A stretch of 64,000 nt of DNA, from positions 62,001-126,000 of the forward strand of contig JADJBS010000011.1 of NCBI GenBank assembly GCA_016703665.1, given 5' to 3'. Source of the stretch: Candidatus Defluviibacillus avedoerensis. Lineage in GTDB: Bacteria; Pseudomonadota; Gammaproteobacteria; Burkholderiales; Burkholderiaceae_C. How positions within the stretch are numbered: position 1 is the first letter of the stretch; every line of letters begins with the position of its first letter. Position numbers and translations under genes: made by a program. A model generated the notes under the pieces. It did no database searches. It was not told where the DNA came from and was given only the letters and a program-made list of their open reading frames with translations. This document shows, piece by piece, positions 8,743 to 17,414 of the stretch.

Positions 8743-10314
8743 ATGACTACATCGACGATCCGATTCATCCGTAGCGGCCAAACCGTTGCGTTGGACAATG
8801 TACCACCCGACCGCACCCTGCTGGAAGTGCTGCGCGAGGACATGGGCCTGAGCGGCACCAAAGAGGGTTGCGGCGAAGGCGACTGTGGCGCCTGCACCGT
8901 GGTGCTGGGGGAGGCGGTGGGCGGCAAGCTGCAATACCGCGCCATTAACAGTTGCATCCGCATGGCGCATTCAGTCGATGGCCTTGCGCTCTGGACTGTA
9001 GAAGATATTGCCCCCACGCTTGCCACTTCGTGTGCTGCGCTGCCCCCCGAGGGGGCCAGGCCTTGCTTGGGACGGCCCGGCGCTGCGGCCGACGATACCC
9101 CCACGCTTGCCACTTCGCGTGCTGCGCTTCACCCGGCGCAACAAGCTCTGGTGGATTGCCATGGCAGCCAGTGCGGCTTTTGTACCCCTGGCTTTGTGAT
9201 GAGCCTGTTTGGCATGTACCAAAACCACACGTTAAAGGGTGAACCAATCACCCGCGAACTGGCGCAAGAGGCACTGTCTGGCAACCTGTGCCGCTGCACC
9301 GGCTACCGACCCATCCTGGACGCGGCACAGGCCATGGAAAAGCTGCCGCCGCAACCAGTAGACGAAGCCATTTTGCTACAAAATTTGAAGCAAATAAAGC
9401 TTGCTGGCATTGCCAAAAATGCCTATTTGACGCCTAAAAATCTAGCCGATCTGCTGTCAGCGCGCCAACAGCATCCACATGCCCAGATCGTGGCGGGCGG
9501 CACCGACGTGGGGCTTTGGGTCACCAAGTTGCACAAGCGCTTTGAGCAGGTGCTGGACATTACCCGCGTCAAGGAACTGCGCCGGGTAGAGACCTATCGC
9601 CACCACATCGCCATTGGCGCCGCAGTCACCCTGACCGACGCCTTTGCTGCCCTGGTCAAAGACCGCCCTGTCCTCAAAACCTTTGCCACCCGATTCGCTG
9701 GCCTACCCGTGCGCAACAGCGGCACCCTGGGCGGCAATGTGGCCAATGGCTCACCGATTGGCGACAGCATGCCGCTGCTGATTGCGCTGGGCGCCAACGT
9801 GGTGCTGATGAGCACCCGAGGTCACCGCGAGATGCCGCTGGAAAAGCTTTACACCGGTTACCGCCAGAACGTCATGGCCAAGGACGAGGTGCTGGCCTGG
9901 ATCAAGGTACCCAAGCCGTCGAAAGCAGAAGCACTGAAGGCTTACAAGATATCAAAGCGCTACGACGACGACATCTCTGCTGTGTGCCTGTGCGTGAACC
10001 TTGAAGTTGAAAAAGGCAGGGTCGCCAAAGCCTCTATCGGCGTCGGTGGTGTCGCCGCTACACCCGTGCGTGCGGTCAAAACCGAAGCCGCCCTGCTCGG
10101 ACAAGCTTGGGCGCTGGACACCGTGAAAACGGCATCAGCCACGCTGACGGCTGAATTCCAGCCCATCTCCGACATGCGCGCCAGCGCGGCTTATCGCCAC
10201 AAGGTGCTGGGCAACCTGCTGCAACGCTATTGGCTGGAAAGCCAGGGCCAGACGCAGATTAATCTGGAGAAGTTCACCCTTGACGCAGAACTTGTCGCAG
10301 CGGAGGCCCTGTGA
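8743..10314 (+). CDS. xdhA: xanthine dehydrogenase small subunit (2Fe-2S and FAD)
   Basis: 523 residues. It has an N-terminal plant-ferredoxin-like 2Fe-2S domain (Cys43, 48, 51 and 71), a second 2Fe-2S domain (Cys139, 144, 147, then NLCRCTGYRPI), an FAD-binding domain (IVAGGTDVGLWVTK near 248; GGNVANGSPIGDSMP near 330) and a C-terminal CO_deh_flav_C domain. It transfers electrons from the molybdenum subunit to NAD+ in hypoxanthine to urate oxidation. The gene overlaps xdhB by four bases (GTGA). Oddity: residues about 90-129, between the two iron-sulfur domains, are encoded by an in-frame repeat insertion that adds two extra Cys and is not expected in the family. A second AT-rich patch at 9372-9450 encodes the linker before the FAD domain. 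Confidence 0.93.
   Translation: MTTSTIRFIRSGQTVALDNVPPDRTLLEVLREDMGLSGTKEGCGEGDCGACTVVLGEAVGGKLQYRAINSCIRMAHSVDGLALWTVEDIAPTLATSCAALPPEGARPCLGRPGAAADDTPTLATSRAALHPAQQALVDCHGSQCGFCTPGFVMSLFGMYQNHTLKGEPITRELAQEALSGNLCRCTGYRPILDAAQAMEKLPPQPVDEAILLQNLKQIKLAGIAKNAYLTPKNLADLLSARQQHPHAQIVAGGTDVGLWVTKLHKRFEQVLDITRVKELRRVETYRHHIAIGAAVTLTDAFAALVKDRPVLKTFATRFAGLPVRNSGTLGGNVANGSPIGDSMPLLIALGANVVLMSTRGHREMPLEKLYTGYRQNVMAKDEVLAWIKVPKPSKAEALKAYKISKRYDDDISAVCLCVNLEVEKGRVAKASIGVGGVAATPVRAVKTEAALLGQAWALDTVKTASATLTAEFQPISDMRASAAYRHKVLGNLLQRYWLESQGQTQINLEKFTLDAELVAAEAL
9011..9128 (+). repeat. GC-rich palindromic interspersed element inserted in frame in xdhA
   Basis: A 31-base segment starting CCCCCACGCTTGCCACTTCG occurs twice, at 9011-9041 and 9098-9128, with one mismatch. 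The copies start 87 bases apart (29 codons), so the frame is kept. Between them lies a palindromic core CCCCCCGAGGGGG (from about 9043) followed by CCTTGCTTGGGACGGCCCGG. I recognise this sequence type as a short interspersed element found between genes in Comamonadaceae genomes. Finding it inside a coding region, with flanking copies like a duplicated target or element ends, is unusual. Confidence 0.75.
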
Positions 10315-12647
10315 GCAAAGCCATGACCCATCCCCAGACTGCGCCCACCTACCCCGCAGCGGGTGTCTCGCGCCCCCACGAAAGCGCTGCCGCTCAAGTC
10401 GCAGGTGCGGTGACTTACATCGACGACATTCCTGAAGTCAAAGGTACGCTGCATGCCGCCCCTATCCTGAGCAACGTGGCGCACGGCAAGTTGCTGGGCC
10501 TGGACGCCGCCCCCGCCCTGGCCCTACCCGGTGTGCACGGCGTGGTTCTGGCTGCCGACATCCCAGGCAACCCGGTCCTCGCCAGCTTTGGCCAGGACGA
10601 GCCTATTTTTGCCAGCGACACGGTTCAGTACATCGGCCAGGTCATTGGTCTGGTGGTTGCCGACACGGTGATGAACGCCCGGCGCGCCGCACGCAAAGTG
10701 GTGCAAAACATCCAGCCGCTACCCGCCATCCTGACCGTGGGCGACGCACTCCAGGCCAAGAACTTTGTGCTTCCCCCCGTCAACGTCAGCCGCGGCAACG
10801 CCAGTGCGGCATTGGCCGCAGCGCCCCATACCCTGACGGGCACATTCGAGGTCGGTGGCCAAGAACACTTCTACCTGGAAGGTCAGATAGCTTACGCCGT
10901 ACCCAAGGAACAAAACCAATGGCAGGTCTACTCCAGCACCCAGCATCCAGGTGAGGTGCAGCACTGGGTAGCGCATGCATTGCACACAAATCTGAACGCA
11001 GTCACCGTGGAATGCCGCCGCATGGGCGGCGGCTTTGGTGGCAAAGAGACGCAGTCTGGCCACTTGGCGGTGTGGGCATCGCTCGCGGCTCACAAGTTCA
11101 AGTGCCCAGTCAAACTGCGTTTTGACCGTGATGACGACTTCATGGTGACCGGTAAACGTCACCCGTTCTATTTCGAATACACCGCTGGCTTTGACGATAC
11201 CGGCCTGCTGACGGGCCTCAAGCTGATGCAGGCAGCCAACTGCGGGTTCAGCGCAGACCTGAGCGGCCCCGTGGCCGACCGCGCCATCTTCCACAGCGAC
11301 AACGCTTACTTCTTGAGCGATGTGGACATCACCTCGTACCGCTGCAAGCTCAACACCCAAAGCCACACGGCCTACCGCGGCTTTGGTGGCCCGCAGGGCA
11401 TGGTGGTGATTGAGGCCATCATGGGTGACATTGCCCGCAAGCTGGGCATGGACCCGCTGGACGTACGCATGCGCAACCTCTACGGTGTGAATGAGCGCAA
11501 CACCACGCATTACCAGATGAAGGTGGAGGACAACATTTTGCAGCCATTGCTCTCAAAATTAGAGCAAACTTCGAGCTACCGCGTGCGTAAAGAGCAGATT
11601 TCCGCCTGGAACGCCGGCAACCCGGTGATCAAACGCGGCATGGCACTCACCCCGGTCAAATTCGGCATCAGCTTCACGGCCACGTTGTTCAACCAGGCAG
11701 GTGCGCTCGTGCACGTGTACACCGATGGCAGCGTGATGGTGAACCATGGCGGCACCGAGATGGGCCAGGGTCTGCACACCAAAGTGGCGCAGATCGTGGC
11801 AGACGAGTTAGGCGTGGCGTTTGAGCGTGTGAGGGTCACAGCCAGTGACACCAGCAAGGTGCCCAATGCATCGGCCACGGCTGCGTCCGCTGGCACGGAC
11901 TTGAACGCCCGCGCCGCCCAGTTTGCTGCGCGCCATGTGCGCGACAACCTGGCGGCCTTTGTGTGCGGCCTCGATGGCTGCGGCGCGGGCGCCATCCGCT
12001 TTGAAGGTGGACAGGTGATATCTCCCAAAACGAGTCGTTGCTTTGAAGAGGTGGTGGGAGCGGCGTATGCCAACCGCATCCAGCTATGGAGCGACGGCTT
12101 TTACCGCACCCCCAAAATCCATTACGACAAGCACACGCTGACAGGCAGACCGTTCTATTACTTTGCCTATGGCGCTGCCTGTACTGAAGTGGCCATCGAT
12201 ACCCTCACCGGCGAAAACCGGGTTCTGAAGGTAGACATCCTGCATGACGTGGGCACCAGCATCAACCCGGCACTGGACATTGGCCAGATTGAAGGCGCGT
12301 TCATTCAGGGCATGGGTTGGCTCACCACCGAAGAACTGGTCTGGAATGCGCAAGGCAGCTTAAGCACCCACGCCCCCAGCACCTACAAGATACCCACCAC
12401 CGGTGACGTGCCAGCGCACTTGCGAGTTGACCTGTGGCCCGAACCGAACCGTGAGGACAATGTGTTCGGGTCCAAAGCAGTGGGCGAGCCGCCCTTCATG
12501 CTGGGCATCAGCGTGCTGGAGGCACTGCGGGACGCCGTGGCGCAAGCACGGGGGGATGCACTGGCCCCCCTGAACGCGCCCGCCACAGCGGAACGGGTCC
12601 TGAATGCGCTGGGAGCGCAGGCGTGTGCCTCGGAGAAAACTGAGTGA
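10311..12647 (+). CDS. xdhB: xanthine dehydrogenase large subunit (molybdopterin)
   Basis: 778 residues of the molybdenum hydroxylase large-subunit family. Visible motifs are the N-terminal CO_deh domain (HESAAAQVAGAVTYIDDIPE), the GGGFGGKETQ loop near residue 243, AYRGFGGPQGM near 355, EMGQGLHTK near 484, and SKAVGEPPFMLG near 723, which contains the active-site Glu. It performs purine hydroxylation at the Mo centre. The start is the GTG at 10311 overlapping the xdhA stop; an ATG four codons later is an alternative. The expected maturation gene xdhC does not follow; the next gene is a chemoreceptor. Confidence 0.95.
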   Translation: MSKAMTHPQTAPTYPAAGVSRPHESAAAQVAGAVTYIDDIPEVKGTLHAAPILSNVAHGKLLGLDAAPALALPGVHGVVLAADIPGNPVLASFGQDEPIFASDTVQYIGQVIGLVVADTVMNARRAARKVVQNIQPLPAILTVGDALQAKNFVLPPVNVSRGNASAALAAAPHTLTGTFEVGGQEHFYLEGQIAYAVPKEQNQWQVYSSTQHPGEVQHWVAHALHTNLNAVTVECRRMGGGFGGKETQSGHLAVWASLAAHKFKCPVKLRFDRDDDFMVTGKRHPFYFEYTAGFDDTGLLTGLKLMQAANCGFSADLSGPVADRAIFHSDNAYFLSDVDITSYRCKLNTQSHTAYRGFGGPQGMVVIEAIMGDIARKLGMDPLDVRMRNLYGVNERNTTHYQMKVEDNILQPLLSKLEQTSSYRVRKEQISAWNAGNPVIKRGMALTPVKFGISFTATLFNQAGALVHVYTDGSVMVNHGGTEMGQGLHTKVAQIVADELGVAFERVRVTASDTSKVPNASATAASAGTDLNARAAQFAARHVRDNLAAFVCGLDGCGAGAIRFEGGQVISPKTSRCFEEVVGAAYANRIQLWSDGFYRTPKIHYDKHTLTGRPFYYFAYGAACTEVAIDTLTGENRVLKVDILHDVGTSINPALDIGQIEGAFIQGMGWLTTEELVWNAQGSLSTHAPSTYKIPTTGDVPAHLRVDLWPEPNREDNVFGSKAVGEPPFMLGISVLEALRDAVAQARGDALAPLNAPATAERVLNALGAQACASEKTE

Positions 12648-12729
12648 CTTGATTTGTATCAAATCCACACTCGTAGCGGGCTCAGATACTGCGCGGTTAA
12701 CCAGAAATTCATAAAAACAGGAGGCGCCC

Positions 12730-14277
12730 ATGCGCGTGAATTTGCCGGTCACCCATCAGGAATATGTTCTGCCAGAAGGCGAAACCTTGATGTCCACAAC
12801 AGACAGGCAAGGCAACATCACGTATGCCAACGAAGCCTTCTCCCGCGCGAGCGGCTACTCGATTGATGAATTGATGGGGCAGCCTCACAACATGGTGCGT
12901 CATCCAGACATGCCAGGCCAAGCTTTCTCAGACATGTGGCAAACCATTGCGAATGGTTACCCCTGGAGCGGCCTGGTCAAAAACCGGCGCAAGAATGGCG
13001 ATCACTACTGGGTCAGGGCCAATGCGGCGCCCATGATGCGCAATGGAGAGCATGTGGGCTACATCTCGGTGCGGACGGTTCCCAAGCGGGCGGAAGTGGA
13101 TGCTGCAGAAAGTTTGTACCGCCAGATCCGCAATGGACAAGCCCATGGGCTCGCCATCCAGAATGGCCTTGTCGTTCGGACAGGGGCCAGGCGCTTGTCC
13201 AGCACGCTGCAAGTGCTTTCGACGGCGTGGAGGCTTCGTCTGGCATGGATGCTGGCCGCCACGGCCATGGGCCTTGTGTTCACCTTGTCGCCCATTCCCA
13301 TGTCTGCAGCAGTCTCCCTGTGGGCAGCCTTGGTGTTGGTTTTGTTCCTGAGTGCTTGGTTCATCGAAGCCCAGGTGTCATCCCCGCTTCGCCAGATTGT
13401 GTGTGCTGCGCAGCAGGTCGCTTCGGGTGAAAGGCCGAACGGCCTCTCGTTTGACCGCTGCGATGACATTGGCGTTCTGGCCCTGTCCATCAACCAGGCC
13501 GGGCTCAATCTTCATTCCCTCGTCGCTGATACACATGAGCAGATCCAGGGCGTTCATGTGGCCAGTGTCGAGATTGCAGACGCCAACAGCGACCTGGCCC
13601 ACCGGACGACTACCTCCGCAGCCACCCTGGAGCAGGCCTCGGCAGCTTTGCGGGATGAAATTCTTTCTGTTCAGCGCAACATGGTCGCGGCCGAGCAGGC
13701 CGATAAATTTGCAGATTCAGCGATGCAGGTGGCCAGCAAGGGCGGGGAGACCATGGACCATGTCGTGACCACCATGGCAGAAATAGCCGAATCCAGCCGC
13801 AAGATTGTTGACATCATCAAAGTGATTGAAGGCATCGCGTTTCAGACCAACATGCTCGCCTTGAATGCATCTGTGGAGGCAGCCCGTGCGGGCGAGCAAG
13901 GACGGGGTTTTGCGGTGGTAGCCTCTGAAGTGCGCAGCCTGGCCGGACGGGCAGGCTCTGCAGCCAAGGAAATCAAGCACCTGATTGAAGACGCTGTCGG
14001 CAAAGTCGACGGTGGCACCACGTATGTTGCCCAGGCCGGTGTAACCATGTCCGAAGTGGTGGTGCAGGTTCGGCGTGTCAATGACCTGATGTCCGAGATT
14101 TCCCAGGCGTCACAAAAGCAGGCTGAAGGGATCAGCAAGCTAGGCCAGGAGATTGGTGATCTGGACACATCCACCCAGCAAAACGCCGCCATGGTGGAGC
14201 AAACCAGCGCTTCAGCATCCAGCCTCAGCTCGCAATCAAAGCGTCTGATGGACGCGATCCACGTGTTTGCGGTCTAA
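12730..14277 (+). CDS. Aer-like methyl-accepting chemotaxis protein with PAS domain
   Basis: 515 residues. An N-terminal PAS domain (residues about 20-115, TDRQGNITYANEAF and YPWSGLVKNRRKNGDHYW) resembles the FAD-binding sensor of Aer. Then come two hydrophobic segments (about 170-215), a HAMP-like stretch, and a C-terminal signalling coiled coil with the conserved hairpin (IAFQTNMLALNASVEAARAG near 365, then GRGFAVVASEVRSLA). It should report redox or oxygen state to CheA and sit in the inner membrane. The ATG follows a strong AGGAG ribosome site. It stands alone between xdhB and a porin with no other chemotaxis gene nearby. Confidence 0.92.
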   Translation: MRVNLPVTHQEYVLPEGETLMSTTDRQGNITYANEAFSRASGYSIDELMGQPHNMVRHPDMPGQAFSDMWQTIANGYPWSGLVKNRRKNGDHYWVRANAAPMMRNGEHVGYISVRTVPKRAEVDAAESLYRQIRNGQAHGLAIQNGLVVRTGARRLSSTLQVLSTAWRLRLAWMLAATAMGLVFTLSPIPMSAAVSLWAALVLVLFLSAWFIEAQVSSPLRQIVCAAQQVASGERPNGLSFDRCDDIGVLALSINQAGLNLHSLVADTHEQIQGVHVASVEIADANSDLAHRTTTSAATLEQASAALRDEILSVQRNMVAAEQADKFADSAMQVASKGGETMDHVVTTMAEIAESSRKIVDIIKVIEGIAFQTNMLALNASVEAARAGEQGRGFAVVASEVRSLAGRAGSAAKEIKHLIEDAVGKVDGGTTYVAQAGVTMSEVVVQVRRVNDLMSEISQASQKQAEGISKLGQEIGDLDTSTQQNAAMVEQTSASASSLSSQSKRLMDAIHVFAV

Positions 14278-14369
14278 GGACTACGTTCATCCCCATCGGT
14301 TGTCGCTGGCATCAAACTTGCGTTACGGCTGGCTACTCGCCACCCTTGTTTCAAGAAATGGATGCTTTC

Positions 14370-15389
14370 ATGAAGAAATTGCTGACTATTTGTGCCATTA
14401 CTGCTGCGTGCGGCACCACTTTCGCGCAGAGCAGCGTGCAATTAATGGGCACGGTTGATACCTACCTGGGCTCTATGCGTGTTGGGGGTGACGCCGCGCG
14501 CAAGACTGTGGTAAACAGTGGTGGCATGACCACTTCCTGGTTTGGCTTCAAAGGGAGTGAAGACCTGGGTGGTGGTTTGAAAGCCAATTTTGGGCTCACG
14601 TCGTTCATTCAGGTGGACTCTGGCGCTCAAGGTCGCTTCACGGGCGACACCTTCTTCTCGCGCGATGCCAACGTTGGACTTTCAGGCGGCTTTGGCTCGT
14701 TTTCTTTGGGCCGGGGGCTAGCGCCAAACTTCCTTCCCACCGTGATCTTCAACCCATTTGGCGATTCGTTCACATTTGCTCCACTGGTGCTGCACGCGAA
14801 CGTTCCCCTATTCAACGGAACGGGTTGGACTGCCACCACACCAGCGGATACGGGTTGGAGTAATGCGCTGATCTACAGCACACCTAACCTCAGTGGTTTC
14901 TCGGCCAATGTGCATTACCAGTTCGGCGAACAGGCCAATGACAATGGCAAGAAGAACATCGGCTTCAACGCCATGTACTTTGCGGGACCGTTGGCGTTGA
15001 CCGGTTTTTACGAGGCTGCCCAGATTGGCAATCCTGCACTGCCCAATGCACCGCTTGCTGCGACCAAGAAAGACTGGATGCTGGGTGGCTCCTACGACAT
15101 GACTGTCGCTAAAGCCTACTTGACGCACGGGCAAGCCAAAGCCGAGAACTCTGCCGCAAAAACGAGCACAACCTCCGTCGGCGTAGGTGTTCCCATGGGC
15201 GCAGGCAAAGTCTTGGCAGGCTTGGCTCGCACCACGGTGTCTGGTGGCAACACGAGAACCACATCGACAGTGGGCTACGACTACAACTTTTCGAAGTCCA
15301 CTGACATGTACGCCATGCTAATGAACGACAAGATCACGAACTTCAACACGGGTAACTCTGTGGCCGTGGGGATCCGCAAGAAGTTCTAA
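14370..15389 (+). CDS. Gram-negative porin, Burkholderiales type
   Basis: 339 residues from the ATG at 14370 (MKKLLTICAITAACGTTFAQ, a clear signal peptide cleaved after TFA). The mature part starts SSVQLMGTVDTYLGSM, typical of the trimeric Neisseria/Burkholderia porin family, followed by alternating beta-strand pattern, GSEDLGGGLKANF, SRDANVGLSGGFGSFSLGR, and a C-terminal Phe (IRKKF) for outer-membrane assembly. It is somewhat short for the family. It ends only four bases before the convergent stop of yceD. Confidence 0.92.
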   Translation: MKKLLTICAITAACGTTFAQSSVQLMGTVDTYLGSMRVGGDAARKTVVNSGGMTTSWFGFKGSEDLGGGLKANFGLTSFIQVDSGAQGRFTGDTFFSRDANVGLSGGFGSFSLGRGLAPNFLPTVIFNPFGDSFTFAPLVLHANVPLFNGTGWTATTPADTGWSNALIYSTPNLSGFSANVHYQFGEQANDNGKKNIGFNAMYFAGPLALTGFYEAAQIGNPALPNAPLAATKKDWMLGGSYDMTVAKAYLTHGQAKAENSAAKTSTTSVGVGVPMGAGKVLAGLARTTVSGGNTRTTSTVGYDYNFSKSTDMYAMLMNDKITNFNTGNSVAVGIRKKF

Positions 15390-15393
15390 GACA

Positions 15394-15960
15394 TCAGCCC
15401 TCGGACTTCAACTTGGCCAGGGTCGCAAACGGATTGACCTTGGCCTCGGAGGCCTCGACAAAGTCGGGGTCTTGTACCGTCATCTTCACCGGCACAGGGC
15501 AGACATCGTGCAAAGGCACCATGGGCAACGCCATCAACAACTCATCTTCGACCAGCGACAACATGTCGAACTGGCGGCTGGTGACCAGCAGGTCTTCTTC
15601 CATCTCGTCGTCCTGTGCATCGGCCGTGGCCTCGTCCGCCACAAAACGGAACCAGTAGTCAACGATCAACTTTTCGTCCAGGCGATTCAGGCAGCGCTGG
15701 CAACTTTGTGGCACGGTCGCAGTGACCTCCAGGAAGAGCCAGGATTGCGGCTCACCGCCCATGGGAATACGCTGCTCGCCCCGCGCTGACCACTGAACCG
15801 GCGGCAAACTGGCCCAATCCACGCCAAGAGCGTCGCCATGCTCGCGCAGTTCGTCCATTAACCGGTTGAAACTGGTCACCGGGGCCGTGCCGCCCAAATG
15901 GCCGCCCTCGCGGGCAAAAGCATCGGTGTCCAGGCTGGTAGGGGAAAATAAAAATGTCAT
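15394..15960 (-). CDS. yceD: YceD family protein (DUF177), 23S rRNA accumulation protein
   Basis: 188 residues from the ATG at 15960, chosen because upstream codons overlap maf on the other strand. DUF177 hallmarks are present: the CQRCL metal-like pair near residue 82, a negatively charged DEMEEDLL stretch, LSLVEDELLMALP, a CPVP pair near 160, and the C-terminal NPFATLAKLK. The family is linked to 23S rRNA accumulation in ribosome assembly. It is normally followed by rpmF (L32) and plsX-fab genes; here the next thing downstream is the convergent porin, so the usual operon is broken. Confidence 0.92.
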   Translation of the reverse strand: MTFLFSPTSLDTDAFAREGGHLGGTAPVTSFNRLMDELREHGDALGVDWASLPPVQWSARGEQRIPMGGEPQSWLFLEVTATVPQSCQRCLNRLDEKLIVDYWFRFVADEATADAQDDEMEEDLLVTSRQFDMLSLVEDELLMALPMVPLHDVCPVPVKMTVQDPDFVEASEAKVNPFATLAKLKSEG

Positions 15961-15996
15961 GTCGGGCAGTGTAAAAGAATCCACGACAATGCCGCC

Positions 15997-16596
15997 ATGA
16001 CTTCGACCTCGTACCCCCAACGTGCCCTGATCCTGGGCTCCAGTTCCCGCTACCGAAGGGAGCTGATGCAACGCCTGCGCCTGCCGTTTGAGGTGCTTTC
16101 GCCCGATGTGGATGAAAGCCCGCTGCCCGGCGAGTCCCCGCATGATCTGGCCTGCCGACTGGCCCTGGCCAAGGCCCATGCGGTCGCCGCTTTGCAGCCC
16201 GAAGCCGTGGTGATCGGATCAGACCAGGTGGCCGATCTGAACGGCCTGCCCTTGGGCAAGCCCGGCACGCATGAACGCGCAGTTGTGCAGTTGCGCCAGA
16301 TGCGCGGCCAGACGGTCATCTTTCAAACCGCTGTGGCCGTGGTGTGCGCTGCCACTGGTTTTGCCCAGATGGACATTGCCCCGGTCAAGGTGCAGTTTCG
16401 CGACCTGAGCGACGCGGAAATCGAGGCCTATTTGCAAGCCGAGCAACCCTATGACTGCGCAGGCAGCGCCAAGAGCGAAGGCCTGGGCATCGCGCTGCTG
16501 GAGCGCATCGACAACGACGACCCCTCTGCGCTCGTGGGCCTGCCCCTGATCCGCACCTGCGCGCTGCTGCGGGCTGCTGGCGTGAAGGTGCTGTGA
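15997..16596 (+). CDS. maf: Maf-like nucleoside triphosphate pyrophosphatase (YceF type)
   Basis: 199 residues with the Maf fold: LILGSSSRYRRELMQRL at residues 11-27, DVDESPLPGESP near 38, GSDQVADLNG near 72, FQTAVAVV, and YDCAGSAKSEGLGI near 150. Maf/YceF enzymes hydrolyse non-canonical nucleotides; the SSSxYRR form suggests the 7-methyl-GTP subgroup. It is divergent from yceD with 36 bases between, the conserved arrangement, and overlaps the next methyltransferase gene. Confidence 0.92.
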   Translation: MTSTSYPQRALILGSSSRYRRELMQRLRLPFEVLSPDVDESPLPGESPHDLACRLALAKAHAVAALQPEAVVIGSDQVADLNGLPLGKPGTHERAVVQLRQMRGQTVIFQTAVAVVCAATGFAQMDIAPVKVQFRDLSDAEIEAYLQAEQPYDCAGSAKSEGLGIALLERIDNDDPSALVGLPLIRTCALLRAAGVKVL

Positions 16597-17387
16597 TGAC
16601 GAATCACCTTAAGCACGGCAGCCTGTATCTTGTCCCCGCTCCGCTTGATTTTGGCTGCAGCCCGTTGGCCCCGCTGAACCACGCTCTACCGCAGCAAACG
16701 ATCGACATCGCGGCGCGGCTGGGGCATTGGGTATGCGAAAACGCCAAGAGCACCCGCGCCTATCTGAAGCGTGTGGGCGAGCTGGTGCCGCTGGCGAACC
16801 CTGTTCAGGCGCTACATATTCAGGAGCTACCCAGGCAAGCGCACAAAGCCGGAGATCATATTCCTGGTGCTCAAACCTTTGATGCGAAGACCTTGCTGGC
16901 TGCCGCCCTGCCCGCGAACGGTGGACATGACCTGGGCCTGGTCAGTGAAGCGGGGATGCCAGCAATTGCTGATCCAGGGTCCAGCGTGGTGCGTGCCGCA
17001 CATGAGATGGGCTTGGCGGTCGTCCCGCTGGTCGGACCCATCTCGCTGATGCTGGCCTTAGCCGCCAGTGGTTTGAACGGCCAGAACTTTGCGTTTGTCG
17101 GCTATTTGCCGCAAGAGCCAAGCGCTCGAGTGCAGCGCATCCGCGAACTTGAGAGCCTGGCCCTCAAAACCGGGCAGGCCCAACTGTTCATTGAAACACC
17201 CTACCGCAACGCAGCGCTGCTCCAGGCCCTGGTGCAGACCCTGCAGAGCAATACCCGCCTGTCGGCCAGCAGCGGCCTGACTTTGGCGCAGGCCCGCACG
17301 CTGAGCCAGACGATAAAGGCCTGGAAGCAGGCCAGCCTGGGAGCCGCCGAGTTGGCCTTGCCCATCGTGTTTGGCATAGGGCGCTGA
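16596..17387 (+). CDS. SAM-dependent methyltransferase, tetrapyrrole-methylase (RsmI-like) family
   Basis: 263 residues from the ATG at 16596, whose A is the last base of the maf stop codon (TGATG coupling); a GTG one codon earlier is the alternative. Features are LYLVPAPLDFG near the N-terminus, ENAKSTRAYLKRV, and the SAM-binding LVSEAGMPAIADPGSSVVRAA with PLVGPISLMLALAASGLNGQNFAFVGYLP. This is the short relative of RsmI found beside maf in Burkholderiales. Its substrate is not established; rRNA is likely by homology. Confidence 0.85.
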   Translation: MTNHLKHGSLYLVPAPLDFGCSPLAPLNHALPQQTIDIAARLGHWVCENAKSTRAYLKRVGELVPLANPVQALHIQELPRQAHKAGDHIPGAQTFDAKTLLAAALPANGGHDLGLVSEAGMPAIADPGSSVVRAAHEMGLAVVPLVGPISLMLALAASGLNGQNFAFVGYLPQEPSARVQRIRELESLALKTGQAQLFIETPYRNAALLQALVQTLQSNTRLSASSGLTLAQARTLSQTIKAWKQASLGAAELALPIVFGIGR

Positions 17388-17414
17388 TCGGCGCCGTATG
17401 CGCTATGTGATGCG

